A DNA stretch of 64,000 bases. It comes from Lepturacanthus savala (Eukaryota; Chordata; Actinopteri; Scombriformes; Trichiuridae). The stretch lies in the NCBI GenBank assembly GCA_030544235.1, contig CM060472.1, positions 18,382,154-18,446,153 of the forward strand, read 5' to 3'. Both the position numbers and the translations under genes were made by a program. The notes beneath the pieces were generated by a model that saw only the letters and a list, made by a program, of their open reading frames with translations, made no database searches and was not told the origin of the DNA. Below are positions 25,059 to 36,730 of the stretch, one piece after another (the first letter of the stretch is position 1; each line of letters begins with the position of its first letter).

Positions 25059-28000
25059 TCACTTGAACGAAATGATCTCCTGGGTAGCGAGTCTGATCAG
25101 CTGGTTGAAGTCAAACTGGATGTATTTTCTCCAGTAGCGTCTGTCTTTTCCGTACGTTTGAGCAGGATAACAAGGACTTCCTGAAACACAGTGGAAGGTC
25201 TAACGTGAAGAAACTCAGCTGATAAATGCCTTCAAAGGATAAGATTACAAAGGATTCGAGCGTTGGCTCGTTGTATTAGATAATCTGTTAAAAATCTTGA
25301 AAATGGAAACCCACAGCAGTACTGATTATCAGACTCTATACTGACATAGTTTACACTTGACTTCTTTGTGGGGTTTTTTTTGTCTTAATTATATATTTTT
25401 ATAGGTTTATGGTTATTTTTGTTTTCTTAGTCTCTTTAAATTTGGGCCTTTACAATATGTCAGTTGTCTTTATATATAGAGAGAGGAAATATACATTTTT
25501 GTAAATGTTTCATTTTTTACATTTTTTTAATGACAATTGTTTTCTCCTGCAAAACCCAACAAAGTTTAAATAAACAAAGCTGTTTAGATAACTTTACTAG
25601 CTTATAATAGAGATTGCACGTATAACATCAGGTTAGAGAGAAAGTTCTTAGTAATAACAATTAATTTTGTAAAGTTGTTTGCAAACAGAATATAATATAT
25701 AATCGATTATTTCCTTCTACCTGAGCCTCAGGAGTGTTCTCATTGATCCTATAAGGATCCTGTGTCGCCCTCTACAGGCTCAGAGATCTTGCTGTGGTCT
25801 TAACCAGGAAAGACTGGTTCAATAGTCTTAGTACTACTGCTGAAGGACACTGATATTTATATAATCAATACATGCCCTGATAGAGAATCAATAACGCATA
25901 TTATATATAGTCAGGCAGCAAATGTGACATGTAATCATATTGAATTAGATCACGGATGTCCTGCCCTGGATGTGGAGAGTCACTGTGGGTGGTTGATTAG
26001 TAGAATGCACCCACAGCGGCTCTCCAGGACCAGGGTTGGAGACCCCTGTATTAGAAAATCCATTTTTATGTTCCTGAAAGCTCTCGTAATATTTAAGTAC
26101 AGTAAATCAGATATGTTCATATTCTAATTGGGAAATATGTCATGTTTTTATTTTTATGCCTGATTCCATCTTGTTAAACGGTAGCTGCACTGTGAGAACA
26201 TCAGCGACAACCATGGAAATAAGTTCAGGACTTGTTGTGTTGTATTTCATGATTGGATGTTTGGTTTGCGTATGTATGACCTCACCTATACCATGGAGGA
26301 TTCTCGCCACGGCTCTTCCAGAGAATTTCTCATCACTTCGGTTGCAAAGGAAACTTCTGATGTCCGCTCTGATCTGATTCTCCCAGTCTGACAACTGCAA
26401 ACGCAAGTGAAGCACAATATTCAGACGGTTCAGTGCAAACGCTCAGCTGAAACCCTTCATATCGTGTGTGTTTTACCTTGTATTTGTCAAGCTCGTCTAT
26501 GTCCACCGGTCCGAGTGAGTGTTCTCGATCTCGCCTCTTGTCGAAATACTCAGAGAGAAGGTTCTTTAGCTGCAGACTGCGTCGCTCGTCCAGATCATCT
26601 ATACATGGCAAAACGCTTTGGAACGCAACACTGCAACACAAACGCACATAAACATACACTCGATCAAGAATGTATAATAGAATCTATTTAATAGAGGCTG
26701 GAAAATTGCGTTTGCACCTTTTGAAGGACTTGAAGCAGGAGGTCAGCTGGTAGAGCTGCGTTCTCTCCTGCTCCTGCACCCGATTATGGAGGAACTGGCA
26801 CACTCGGTCCATCTCCTCGTCACTTAGGTCGCCATAGGAACGGAAGTAAAAAGACGGGGAGGAGAATTCCACATTGACGCCACTACGGCCGCCAGCTGAA
26901 ACGCAAATATTTATTTTTGGTTCAGTTTTGTTCATGTTAACAGATTATCTACTAATACTCAGCATGTAACCTGGCACACAAGCAGACCTCGACTCGTGCT
27001 CCACTGCAGCTGTCTGAGTCCTCTCTTCACGAGAGGAAGCTGCCATCCCATAGTGTCGGCCACCTCCACTACGTCAAACTCCAGCTGATCACACGTCTCC
27101 ACTCGCTCGCCTGCCATCCGCCTCCTGGCCAGAACCACGGCGATGGGAGGGCAGCTGTGGAAGAAGAAAAGGTCAAATATTATCTTTATAAAGATGAACC
27201 CACGACGCGGTTTGTTTCACCCAAGCACAGACAGACGGACGTTTCCTACATTTTGGTCAGTTTCTGGAGTTGTCTGGGTCCGTCGTAGCAGCTGATTTTA
27301 CACTCAGACAGGGTGGAGTGCAGGAGTTCAACAAAGCGCTGAGGATGCAGCTCCAGGTAGCAGAGCAGCGTTTCTACACCTGAAACACACGTTACAGAAC
27401 AATAGAGCATTCACAAGATTTTCTTGGCGCTTTCTTAGCTGAATGGGAATGAAAGGAAAATAAAACTCTCAGCACTTAATAACATGAATGTTTTATATGA
27501 CATTGTCTTCATGTCTTTTAGTCCATATCTGTGTGGTGTTTTAGTCCATGTACCCTCCTCTGTGATGTCCAGAGCCTCCACTGTGGCCTGGATAGGAATC
27601 GCTCTCTCGTGCGTGTGACACACTCGCTCTCTGGGCCAATCACTTCTCTCCGCCTCGCCGTCCCTCAGCAAATCGCCAGCTGCCATCACTTCCTGATCCT
27701 GGTGTTTCTCTGAACTGCTGCCCTGCTCTTCTTCCTTCTCTTCCTTTTGTTCAGCTTCATTTGAATCAGGGAGCGACTCCACCTTCTCACAAAATCACAG
27801 TCAGTTATTTTGTCCTGAATTCTGGTCTCCTGTTCAGATACCGTGGATATTTATCCACGTTAATAATAAACCACACAATGTTCATAGACTTCAGTTTCTT
27901 TGATTCTGAATTTTTGATTTTTTATTCTTAAAGAATACATTTCTGTGTTACCTGAGCAGCAGCAGCAGCAGCTTGTGGTTTGTGTGTGCACTGACTGTCG

Positions 28001-31000
28001 TCTGTGGACTGTACCACGTCATGCTGAGTGGGGGGGTTCAGGCCGCTTTCCTGATCACACACATCCATCATCTCCAACAACTCGGAGTCTTCAATGTCCT
28101 GCCAACACACACAGATCCATGTTAACTCCATGTGGTGCAGAGCAGCTGGTGCAGCCACTGACAAAGAGAAAGTTACCTTCACCAGCTCCTGCTGTTTCTG
28201 GTGAATCCGTCTACATTTGCACGGAGGGAAAACTTTCTGCACCAGCCTCTTTACCGTATAGTAGTCGACCGTGTCCGCGTAGATATGACGCCGCAACTCA
28301 TGAAGGTCTCCACCCTGCACACAAACACACAGGCGTCCATTTCACTTATATCTGCAGGAAACTGCAGGGTAAAAAGTAAAAGAAAGATCCAAACCAGGCA
28401 CATTATGATTACTACCACTATATTTGACTATATTTCCAACCTCAGGACCAATCGGCCCTATTCTGATGATGGGTTAGCTCAGATATCTCTGCGCTTCAGG
28501 TGAATCAGTGGATTCTCCCAGAAGTCCAGAGATAAAAGCTAAACAAACTGAAACTCCATGAACCCAGAGACCAATTTACAAAACCAGCAGCAGATCCAGT
28601 GATTTGAACTGTGAGTCAGTTCCTTCCTGAATCGACCGAGTCGTTACCTCGGGGTCGAGGAAAAGGTGACAGTGAGACGGTTCTCCGTCTCTCCCTGCTC
28701 TCCCAATTTCCTGCACGTAGCTCTCAAAGCTCTGAAAAAAAGAAAGCAGTGAGAGAATATTGTTAAAGATTACTTGAATTACTAGTTGCAGACCGTCAGA
28801 CATGCAGTAATAACTTAAATTCGGTGGGATTAGACCCCGCCCACCTTGGGCATGTTGTAGTGAATAATACCCCGGACGTCAGATTTGTCGAGGCCCATTC
28901 CAAACGCCACCGTGGCCACGACGATTCTGAGCTCGCCACACATGAAGTTGTTCTGAACCCGACGGCGTTCTGACGCTGAAAGGCCGGCGTGGTACGACTC
29001 CGCCTGCCACTTCAACGGCTTCCGGATCTTCTTCCTCGCTGAATGGGGACAGACAGACAAGACGTTAAAATAAGGGGGAAATATCAAATGGAGTAAGTTT
29101 CAGTGTTTATCTCTCTCCACTTTAGTAAAAAAATAAACTTAAAATAAAATAAACTCATTTTCAATCAGCCAGAAGCACCAAAAATCAGGCACCCAGATCT
29201 TTCTTCCTCTGTCCGATGGGGTTGTTTGAAGTTTGGCTGCTGGTGCTGGTCTGGCGGTTTTCTTTCAGCATCACTCCCTGCAGGCAGGTCCTGAGCAGCG
29301 CCGCCACGCGGACAGTCTCCTCCCTCCTGGTGCAGTACACGATGATGGAGTCCAGACAACCGAAGCGGTCTCCTCTCAACAAGGCCACCAAGGCCTGAGA
29401 CACAAACAGACAGAGAGAGACAACAGTACGGTTCATTTCCTGACTCACTTCACTTGCAACAGCACAAAGAAACGCGCTGATCATCACACCTGGTCCTTCT
29501 CCCTGTCCGTGGACACGGACAGCTGCAGGTTTGGAGGCACCGCTGCAGATCTGACAGCGATACCGTCCTGATCACTGATGCCCAGATGCTGAGCGATGTC
29601 CAGAGCTGTGGACAGTGTGGCTGTAGCTGTGAGGCCCAGTAAGCACTGAACGCCCAGACGCTCCCTCAGCACCTGCAAACACAGACACATCAATGACTGA
29701 CAAGTATCATTAAACACACTGAATAGTATTATTATTATAATTATTATATCAATATTATATTATCGTTTCTCTTGTCACTGTAGGTTTCTTTTATAAATCA
29801 AGAACTTGAAAAGTCAAATCATTTAATTAATTTCAGTGTCTGTGCACCCTTATTTATTCAATGTGTCCATGAATACAAGGATGAATGCAGCCATAAAGGT
29901 TTTTGATGACTGATAACTGCATAACTTCTAAACTTTCACTAAAAAAATTCACAAAAATCTTTGGAAAACAGAATCAAGAAAATAAAAAATGTTTTAGGCA
30001 AATTTATTTTGGAAAACAGAATCGGGGCAATAGTCTAGTCTTTTTCATACTTAATCAGACCTGGAAATTACTAAAAATCCAATTACATACTTTGTGGGAA
30101 ATCTGTCAAGGCATTAGGCTAAGGAAACCTCCACCTACAGCATCGGATTTCCCCATGAATAAACCACCCCTCGGTCACCTTACAGAGCCTCAGGTAGCAG
30201 GGTCTGAAGTTGTGCGACCACTCAGAGACGCAGTGAGCTTCATCGATACAGGCGAAGGCCACCGGAGGAAGCTCCTGAGCCGAGGGCAGACACCCGGATC
30301 CTGAATGGCCGCCACCGACCAGGGCCTCTGGAGAGAGGAGCAGCAAACACACCTGGCCTGACTTCACCTGGAGAACAAGAGGAAGGAAAACTGAGGAATA
30401 CAACAGATTTTTACAGGATCCATATTATTAATAATAATAATAATAATAATTCAGCCTTGTTGTAGCAAGACGTGACTGAAGCACTCAACTACTTATAGAA
30501 ACAATTTGAAAATTTACTGTGTGTGTTACCTTTTCTATCGCAGCTTCTCTCTGTTTCATCGTCATGTTGGAGTGGATGCAGGCTGCCTTCAGGTTCGCTG
30601 GAAGCCCAGACACCTACACACACATACACACACACACACATATATACACAAGATTTTGTGGACTGTGTGTCTGTTCTTGGTCTATGTTTCTTGTTGCCTG
30701 ATTTGTGAATGTTTGTACCTGATCATCCATCAGTGAGACGAGAGGGGAAATGACCAAAGTGATGCAGTTTGATCTCTTTGAGTAAAGGTAGGCTGGGAGC
30801 TGATAGCACAAAGATTTACCCATCCCTGTCGACAACACCACCAGGGTAGAGAGACCTACGGAGCCAGAGAGAACGAGAGAGGAAAGTCACAGTCACAGAT
30901 CATCATATGTTACTGCTGGCGGATCCAACACAATATTATTATTATTATAATTATTTTACCACTATGACTTGTTGCCATGACAGAAAACACAAGGATAGAG

Positions 31001-34000
31001 ATTATACATACATATAATGAACATAATAATAATAACCCTTATTTGTAAAGCACCCTTCAGAACATGAGATGCAGCTCAAAGTGGTTTACAAAAGACGTAA
31101 AAAGAGTAAAAGACAATATATCCTCAAGAAATAAAACAAAAAAAGAAAAAAAAAACATTTAAATTACCATAAAAAGGTGCGTCTTAAAACTGTCCACTGA
31201 GGTTGTCTGGCTAATATGAGGAGGGAGAATGTTCCAGATCCCCAGTTCATAAATACTGAAGCAGCATCATCTTTCAGCCTCTGCAGATCTGATTTGAAAC
31301 ATTCTCTGACTGCGGCTAACCTGCTAATAAGCTTTAAAATACAGGTCAAAGAAGATAATATATAATATAGAATTCACCTGACAGGATCCTCATGATGGCG
31401 TCTTCCTGTCCTGGTCTGAAGGAGTGATAGCCGAGTTCTTTCAGGGCTGCAGACACCTCAGCAGGTGTTGCTGAACACACACACACACACTCTTTTTGAA
31501 AGAGGCAACATTTGAGGAAATATATGTATTCTGTTATTCATCCTCCTGTATTTAATTATTCAGGCGATCAGTGTAACTGTCCCTGAACTTACCCTGAACT
31601 TTCCCATCATCAGTGGGAGGGTAAAGTGGCTCCATGGGCGGTGGAGCAGCGGGACGTTCATAATCAGGACGGATCACGTTCAGCAACACCTCGTCTTTAT
31701 GGTTCCCGTCCACCTCCGTCTCCTGGAGCTGCTGCTGCTCTCCGACACCGGGAGACGACGCTGCAGCAAACACATACGAGGACATGCTGCTTCACACCTG
31801 GGATGCTGCGCTACATAAACCAATCAGACAACAGGGGGCGTGGCTCTACCATTCAAATCTCTATAAATCCCTGACAGGACGTCAGGGGACACTTCTGAGG
31901 AAGAGTTCAAGCAATCAGCAGTCAATCAACATGTCAGAGACATGGAAGTTGAACCGGCTTACCCAGCGTTCCTGTTGCCCTGGCAACCTCTTCCAGGGTG
32001 GGCAGCTCAAACGGCTCCTCTTCAACAGGCTGGTCCTCGGAAACAGGAGGGGGAGGGGCTGCAGGGCAGAGGTCAGAGTTCATTACCAATAATTCAGAGG
32101 TGAGACTTTGAGGAGAAGTGAGTCTTTACTAAACTACAGTCACAGCATTTCAAGATATCAGACACTAAACTGTGCTGCCTAGTTTCTACAGAGCAATGTG
32201 TAACACAGTAATATCATTTTTACTCTGGACCTGAACTGTTCGGGGAAATCAACTTTTCAACTTTTCTAAAATTTGTCCCAAGAGCTTCTAGTTTTCATCA
32301 AGAAGGAAACTGTGTGTGTGTCCATGTGATACCTCTTCCCTTGCAGTCCATGGCCCAGTGTCCAGTCCCTCCACACTTGAAGCAGGTGTCCCCCTGGCGA
32401 TTGAGGCCCCCCCTGAAGCCCCCTCTGTAGCCCCCCCTCCCCCCTCTGCCAAAAAATCCCCCACCTCCACCAAAGCGCTCCCCTTTGAGCTGAAACTTCT
32501 GCATGTACAACTGAAACAGATACACAGGAGACAATGTGTGTTTCTGGAAACTTTAGGCTTCATGTGTCTAAATGACAATAATAATAATAATAATAACAAT
32601 TTGTTTGAAGGTGCAATATATCATTTTTTCAGATTAAAACACGCACACCTACCTGTCTGCGTAGACCAGCTCCTCTTAATGCGTATCCCTTGACATGGGA
32701 TTTCTTCTTCAGGTTTATCTTCACAAAGTTTCCCTCTGCTCCTTTTGTGCTTCTGTAAAAAAGAAGAAGAGATCATGACAGAGAACATGTCAGGCAGGGA
32801 ACATGACAGAGAACATGTCAGGCAGGGAACATGTCAGGGAACATGTCAGAGATCCTGACATATCTTACCTGACAGGCTGTTTATAATATGACCTCTGAGT
32901 TCCAAATTCTTCCTCTACTTCTCCCAACAGATTCTCCTGAGGAACCTTGACAGGAAAATACTGTGTTTACACATCTGCATAAAAACCAGAACATAAATGC
33001 TTCATGATGGACATGATGTTGGACATGAACGAACTGTCTCACCTTCTTTGGTGCCTTCTTTTCTTTCTCTTCTTCTGCTTCCCCATCCTCCTCTTTCTTC
33101 TTCTTGGTTCTCCTTCTCTTCCCTCCTTCAGCTGGGCTGAGGTTTATCAGGTTGTCTGAGCTCTCCTCTTTCTTTTTGCCTTTTCTCTGCCTCTTCTTTA
33201 CTCCTCCCTCCTCCGTCTTCTCTCCCTCTCTCTGCCGCTTCCTCCCTCTCTCTCCTGTAACTTGGGATTTGATGTTACTCTCACTCCGGTCTTCTGGTGT
33301 TAGAGGTGGTGTCAGTTCTCTTTTCATCTCACCATCACTCTTCCTGATCTCTGTGATATCTTCTGCTCCTTCTGCACGTTTCTGTGAACTTTTACTGACT
33401 TTACCCTCACTCCTAATGTTCTCTACGCTCCCAGCTCTTCTTTCTCTGTCTTCTACCATTGCTCCTTTTCCTCCTCTTTCATTTCCTTGTTGTTCAGTTT
33501 CTATTTCTTTTGCTCCGTCTTTTTTTGTCAGATCTCCTGTCTCCTGGTTGCCTGCTCCAGGTCTCTCCTCAGCATCCATCTCTCCAAACACCTGGCACCT
33601 CTCCAGCCATTTCCTGTCCACAGAGCTCAGCTTCCTGGCAGCAGAGACTCTTCCTCCCACTGATCCTCTGAAACCTCCATGGAGCTGTGGACTAAAGCCA
33701 CCCAGACTAACACCTGCATCCCTGATGCCGCCTAAAGATTCCGCATGTCCTTGTGTATGCTGTGAAGCTCCTACACTTTCATTTAACTCTCCTGAGGATG
33801 CTGAATCTCCCCCTGAGGCTCTTTCTCTACCTGGAGAAGACAGCGAGGAAAGGAGGGCAGGAGAAGCTAAACCTGAGGCAGTTTGACTTTGTGAACTAAT
33901 AATTTTACTTGTACCACTCTTACTATTATTATTACTGGCATTGCAAACATTGGCAGTATTTGCAGGTGCTTCACAAGACTCTATGACAGGTTCAAACGGT

Positions 34001-35473
34001 GGAAACTGCTCCTCAGGCTCCACTGAGCTGAGCTTCTGTGAAGCCAGAGATCCGAGACAAGCTTTCACTCTTCTGTCGACAGAGAAGCAAATAAAATGAA
34101 TATTTAAAAGTTAAACATTTATTTCATTTGTATTGTATTGTAGAAGAGTCAAAATGATTTGTATATATGTATCAGTGAAAATAACACTTTAAATTATTAT
34201 TGCTGTTCACCTTGGTGAGAAGGGGCTGGCTTCAGGCTCAGTGGATGTGGTTTTGGGAGCAGCTGCAGTGATGGAGCTGCCAGTCTGTCCACTTTGTTCA
34301 TCGCTCAACGAGTTTAGAGGCAACCGACCAGGAAAACCTGACTTCTTCAGTGAGACACGTCTCTCCTGGAATAACAGAATACGATGAGAATCACACAAAA
34401 ACTAAAGGAATGATGTGGGGAGTCTTGTGTGAAACCCTTGTTTCTTTTTAATTTATATATAGTGTTCCTCACCTTAGTAAGAGCACCCAGGTTGTTCTTC
34501 AGTTTTATTCCGTAGTATTGGGCTGAGGCCCTAAGAGAGTCTCTGTCCTGGGACGTCAATTTGGGAGAAGGCACTGGCAGCGACCTGCGATTCAGATGGG
34601 TGCCCCAGCATCCAGAGTCCTGAAGAGATGATAGATAGATATTGTGAATATGATGCAGAATATGGAGAGAATGACCTTCTCACTAACTCTCTAACACTTG
34701 TGTGATTGTGTTTGTGAGCTCCCAAGCTGATGTCTGAGCCATTATTTTATTATATCTGACATGTACTTAACCATCAGTAGAATAATGGAGTGAATGTATA
34801 GGTGACCAACTGTATTAAAAGAAACACACACAGGTACATAGTTTAACTTGTCAAAAGTAAACTGTTTATGTGTACACACACACACACTTTATTCAGTACC
34901 GTCTGCGCTGCTTTTGTCCCAGCTGCAGATCCTGACTGCTCAGTGTTTCTGCTGGCTTCATTGCTGCTGCTGCTGTTGTTGTTCTCTTTGGCCTGTTTCA
35001 AACTGCGGTACTCTTTATACAGATCTAGAAAGAAGATGCACAATGTTGTAATCCCGTGTCCCCGAACAGATTATTAATACTAGAGATGGGTCAGATAGAA
35101 GGAATATGTAGATCAATGTGTGCATCTGAGTTGAAATGTTGATTTGTGCATACTCACTCCTGGTTTCTTCTGGGGCTTGGTCAATATCCTCCTGGAGATA
35201 TACATATATAATCAACTTGTATGAAAAAATATAAAAACAACTTGACCTCAACAACCGACCTGAATGAAGCAGTAAATATATAGTAGCAATATTCACTTGA
35301 GTAAAAGTACCAATATAAACCACTAGTTTGAATATACACGTGTATATGTTAATTTCCTTTGCTGCCAGATAGTATTGATCATATTTCACCTTGTTTGGTT
35401 TCCTCTGGTGCTGTGAGATGAAACCCTGCTCCCAGTTCTTTAGCAGGACCTTCACCTCGTTGTATCGATCCAT
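25059..35473 (-). CDS. recql4: ATP-dependent DNA helicase Q4 (recql4)
   Basis: 3'-5' RecQ-family helicase in replication initiation and genome stability. Exons, 5' to 3' on the minus strand: 35473-35390, 35191-35158, 35024-34900, 34619-34473, 34365-34211, 34072-33043, 32945-32869, 32752-32653, 32510-32333, 32058-31963, 31760-31593, 31470-31378, 30855-30719, 30613-30530, 30367-30179, 29672-29490, 29394-29193, 29038-28845, 28731-28648, 28314-28177, 28098-27952, 27782-27554, 27379-27250, 27154-26988, 26895-26718, 26630-26477, 26394-26286, 25180-25059. Phases close to 1577 aa (human 1208). In order: Sld2-like N-terminus (LLKNWEQGFISQHQRKPNK), a 1030-bp Lys/Glu/Arg-rich exon with NLS-like clusters, a CCHC knuckle CFKCGGTGHWAMDC after a Gly-rich stretch, Walker A STGMGKS, DEAH, GLTATAT, motif V ATVAFGMGLDKSDVR, motif VI QEIGRAGRDGEPSHC, and the RECQL4-specific C-terminus with ICPPIAVVLA and GSPCYPAQTYG. 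No helicase motif is missing. The 27554-27782 acceptor is the least certain boundary. Confidence 0.95.
25951..26048. mobile_element. 98-bp hAT-like MITE in recql4 intron 27
   Basis: The element is nearly palindromic. Its left end, CACGGATGTCC-TGCCCTGG, pairs with the reverse complement of its right end, CAGGGGTCTCCAACCCTGG, and both lead inward to GGAGAG. The flanking 8-mers aattagat (25943-25950) and tattagaa (26049-26056) agree at 6 of 8 positions, which suits an aged hAT 8-bp target-site duplication. Confidence 0.65.
31020..31345 (-). repeat. LINE-like repeat fragment, recql4 intron 12
   Basis: The minus strand ends ctttacaaataagggttattattatt, the tail typical of fish non-LTR elements. 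Further in is the 'tgttccagatccccag' region that I remember from the same repeat class. The fragment at 40425-40690 appears to be another part of it. The family assignment is tentative. Confidence 0.45.
32774..32861. repeat. Minisatellite beside recql4 exon 7
   Basis: Tandem units of the form gaacatgtcaggcaggg and variants run up to the tcttac donor (on plus) of the short exon 32869-32945. It leaves only a few bases between array and splice site. Confidence 0.8.
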
Positions 35474-35583
35474 AATTACTGATAAGTTAGCTTTAACTAG
35501 CTAAGTGTATAAATAAATCCTCACTTTAATAACGCGTAGCTTCATATATTGATCATCTGTCAGGTTACCGTCTGTAGTAAAGA

Positions 35584-35622
35584 ACTTCCGGTCTGAGGTT
35601 TTGTTGTTTACAATTTTCCCGC
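35584..35622. promoter_or_regulatory. recql4 promoter: ETS and E2F-like sites
   Basis: ACTTCCGGT (35584-35592) matches the ETS/GABPA core, and TTTCCCGC (35615-35622) matches E2F. Both lie 111-150 bp upstream of the recql4 ATG (35473). An E2F site suits S-phase expression of a replication helicase. The inference rests on motif match only. Confidence 0.5.
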
Positions 35623-35733
35623 GCCAGCGTGTGTTGCCAGGTTCGTTCATCGTGGCCGTTTTCCGTCGATTTGATAACACGTAGATTTGTCTTTTCTTGC
35701 TGGAATAATTGGACGGTTGGAAATGATAAAATT

Positions 35734-35890
35734 ATGGCGATAACATTTAAGATGGTGGAGATAAAAGGTGTTGGGGTAACAGCCCGGGATCAGCCGAATA
35801 TAGCACTGTTATCATGTCCGTTCACAGTGCTAAAAACAAAACTGGCATCCATGGTCAGGGGGAAGAGCAGGGAGAACTTCCTCCTGTCAG
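35734..35890 (+). other. Unassigned donor-terminated ORF, divergent from recql4
   Basis: An ATG-led frame of 52 codons (MAITFKMVEIKGVG...) ends at a good donor, CAG|GTACAA (GT at 35891). It sits 260 bp from the recql4 start on the opposite strand. I could not match the peptide to a family and found no convincing next coding exon. It could be a first exon of a divergent non-coding RNA, an alternative 5' exon of dus3l, or chance. Confidence 0.25.
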
Positions 35891-36299
35891 GTACAAAGTT
35901 AAGGCACTCACTTTATACACCGATTTATATTATGATTGTGTTTTGTGTTATTATATTTTATCACTAAATACATTTGACAACGTTTTAATTTTGTAGTTCA
36001 TCAATGTGGAGTTAAGTTATTGAGAAAATGTCCTAAGTTGTCGTCTTTATAAACTTATTTCATGAGTATTTTGTGTGGATATAATATCTAGCTTCCTTTT
36101 TGCTGTAGATATGGATGTATATATGTTTATTGTAATTGTTAAATTAAAAAAAATAAATACTGTATTATGCGGAACCAATAATCGGGGTTCAGTCCAACAC
36201 GGACACAACAACAGTTGCACCAATACTACCTCACGCTGTGGATTGTTGCTGTGTGTCAGGGTGTAAAATATAACTGTAAGTTAACTGTTTTATTGCAGT

Positions 36300-36478
36300 T
36301 TTAACATTAAACGAAACTTTTTAGGGGCAAAAAACATCATCAGTCAACAGCTGTTCGTTAGTTTGTTTACGTCATCAACCTTCCTTTAACTGTTAGCTTG
36401 TTAGCAGTTAGTTAAATTCACCGTTTGAGCAAAGCATGCTAAAGTAGCCGCTAACTCTGGTTACCTTCATAACAACAG
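36300..36478 (+). other. Probable dus3l 5' UTR exon
   Basis: A strong donor, CAACAG|GTAAGA (GT at 36479), can join the acceptor TATCAG at 36704-36709, which is 21 nt before the dus3l ATG. No coding sequence is needed in this exon. Its 5' limit is not defined from sequence. Confidence 0.4.
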
Positions 36479-36626
36479 GTAAGAAACTAGGCTGATGTGA
36501 TGTTTTTGGGTTAATCAGACAGTCAACTTAATTTATATAAAGGTTGAATTAATTACACTTAATTCTATCTGAGAATGACGTGCTGTCACGTCTGCATACT
36601 GGGAGTAATTAGTGTCTCTCCTATAA

Positions 36627-36629
<3 letters not shown>

Positions 36630-36668
<39 letters not shown>
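36630..36668 (+). repeat. (TA)n microsatellite
   Basis: About 19 TA units, 40 bp before the proposed acceptor of the first dus3l coding exon. Confidence 0.9.
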
Positions 36669-36669
<1 letters not shown>

Positions 36670-36730
36670 GTATAGATACAGTTCTGAGTTGATGTGTTGT
36701 GTGTATCAGAGGAAGGTCAGTGAAGCTGTA

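Noticed and set aside
33104..33886. 260-codon plus-strand ORF
   Set aside because: It is antisense to the large recql4 exon. Its Leu/Ser/Pro richness comes from reading Lys/Glu/Arg codons backwards.
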